Positions 31,808-32,315 of a stretch of DNA of 32,315 bases are shown here, in pieces; position 1 is the stretch's first letter; every line of letters begins with the position of its first letter. The stretch spans positions 1 to 32,315 of the forward strand of contig CAYHBO010000017.1 in NCBI GenBank assembly GCA_964354855.1, given 5' to 3'. The translations under genes and the position numbers were made by a program. Origin of the DNA: CAYHBO01 sp964354855. Its GTDB lineage: Bacteria > Babelota > Babeliae > Babelales > RVW-14. The notes under the pieces are model-generated. The model saw nothing but the letters and a program-made list of their open reading frames with translations, had not been told where the DNA came from and made no database searches.

Positions 31808-32315
31808 TTGAATAGCCGATTATTTATGGAGTATGTACAATATTGCTGTTTATTATTTGTTTTATTGTATGTCAGCACATTGAACGCAACGATTACGTTT
31901 ACTAATGTAAGTTCTGATCTTGTTATTAAAAATCAAATTTTTAAGGTTGATGTTCCGTCAGTATTTAAGGGTTTTGATCAACGTTCTTTCATTCAGCTTC
32001 GTTCTGTTGATTTGGATACTAATAAAAATAGTATTTTAGAGATAGAAATGGTGAAAGGGTTGCCGTTAAGAGCTTGTAATCTTGATGATGCAACGTTTGC
32101 CAGTACTTATCCTGATATAAATTGTTTCATTAGAACACTGAGTAATTCGTTGGTTTATAGTGATAGAAATAATAGCCAAGCATTGTTGTACGGCGATAGG
32201 ACAAACAGTAGAGCATTGTTATTTGGCGATAGGCTGAATAGTCGAGCCTTAATCTACGGTGATAGAGCAAATAGTAATGCATTGTTATTCGGTGATAGGC
32301 TGAATAGTCGAGCCT
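31808..32315 (+). CDS. Exported protein with 11-residue tandem repeats, 3' end outside the window
   Basis: AAAGGAGAG at 31795-31803 points to the TTG at 31808 (GTG at 31805 is in the same frame and possible). The frame stays open to the window end, 169 codons. The N-terminus contains a hydrophobic segment ending VSTLNA, a likely signal peptide of about 27 residues. Residues about 28-114 look like a beta-rich domain (ITFTNVSSDLVIKNQIFKVD). From residue 115 (base 32150) come five consecutive 11-residue repeats of the form L-hydrophobic-Tyr/Phe-Gly/Ser-Asp-Arg-x-Asn-Ser-x-Ala. The regular alternation suggests a beta-solenoid surface or adhesin-like protein. No known family recognised. Confidence 0.78.
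   Translation, partial: MNSRLFMEYVQYCCLLFVLLYVSTLNATITFTNVSSDLVIKNQIFKVDVPSVFKGFDQRSFIQLRSVDLDTNKNSILEIEMVKGLPLRACNLDDATFASTYPDINCFIRTLSNSLVYSDRNNSQALLYGDRTNSRALLFGDRLNSRALIYGDRANSNALLFGDRLNSRA
32150..32314 (+). repeat. 33-base tandem repeat array, five units, continuing past the window
   Basis: The units begin at 32150, 32183, 32216, 32249 and 32282. Units 3 and 5 encode the same 11 residues (LLFGDRLNSRA) and are nearly the same in DNA, while units 2 and 4 are alike in aromatic choice (Tyr), so a 66-base higher-order repeat is visible. Such arrays change in copy number by slippage or recombination. Confidence 0.9.

Noticed and set aside
32150..32314. CRISPR-like array at the right edge
   Set aside because: The repeats are contiguous 33-base coding units without spacers and keep one reading frame.

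Overview
The window reads as a piece of a small, AT-rich bacterial genome, probably a metagenome-assembled or draft one, since it carries a run of 100 Ns flanked by an exact 55-base duplication. The mix is typical of a host-associated bacterium with reduced metabolism: housekeeping genes separated from their usual partners (pheS without pheT, rpsI without rplM), vitamin scavenging (BioY), a minimal SufS-SufU iron-sulfur module, an AMPylating Fic protein, and many exported proteins with ankyrin-like or coiled-coil bodies. I suspect a member of the Candidatus Dependentiae (TM6) lineage from this style, but no marker in the window proves it.

Layout. 1-2126: an AT-rich PAPS-type sulfotransferase converging on GDP-mannose 4,6-dehydratase (gmd). 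2346-7763: a tandem family of four exported paralogues with divergent ankyrin-like helical modules. 7898-9483: sufS-sufU. 9606-13058 (minus): galU, pheS, glyA. 13149-15841: two copies of a nested palindromic repeat bracketing an exported MidA-like methyltransferase and a secreted coiled-coil protein. 15921-17956: a DsbD/CcdA-type electron transporter converging with an exported ankyrin protein split by the N gap. 18098-20455 (minus): rpsI-glmS. 20723-21721: another exported ankyrin protein with a Cys/His tail. 21744-23392 (minus): fic-bioY, preceded by an elaborate operator-like array. 23603-25711 (minus): a 702-residue exported protein I do not recognise. 25886-29032: an exported MEMO-AMMECR1 fusion, a third palindromic repeat and an FAD/NAD oxidoreductase. 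29101-30186 (minus): an NlpC/P60 hydrolase. 30416-31409: an RlmB-like methyltransferase converging with a small exported protein. 31808-end: an exported protein entering an 11-residue tandem repeat and running off the window.

How the genes fit together. gmd, galU and glmS supply nucleotide sugars or hexosamine precursors for surface polysaccharide; the sulfotransferase might decorate a glycan. DsbD-type reductant export, the NlpC hydrolase and numerous signal peptides point to an active envelope. The ankyrin-like proteins, the coiled-coil protein, the exported methyltransferase and Fic are the candidates for interaction with a host cell.

The most interesting items are the 11-base phased direct/inverted array upstream of fic, the tandem paralogue cluster with a conserved Ile/Val-x-Ser/Ala-Met signal-peptide end, the 33-base repeat gene at the right edge, and the nested palindromic repeats whose arm hairpins show compensatory changes. 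Motif residue numbers were counted by hand.
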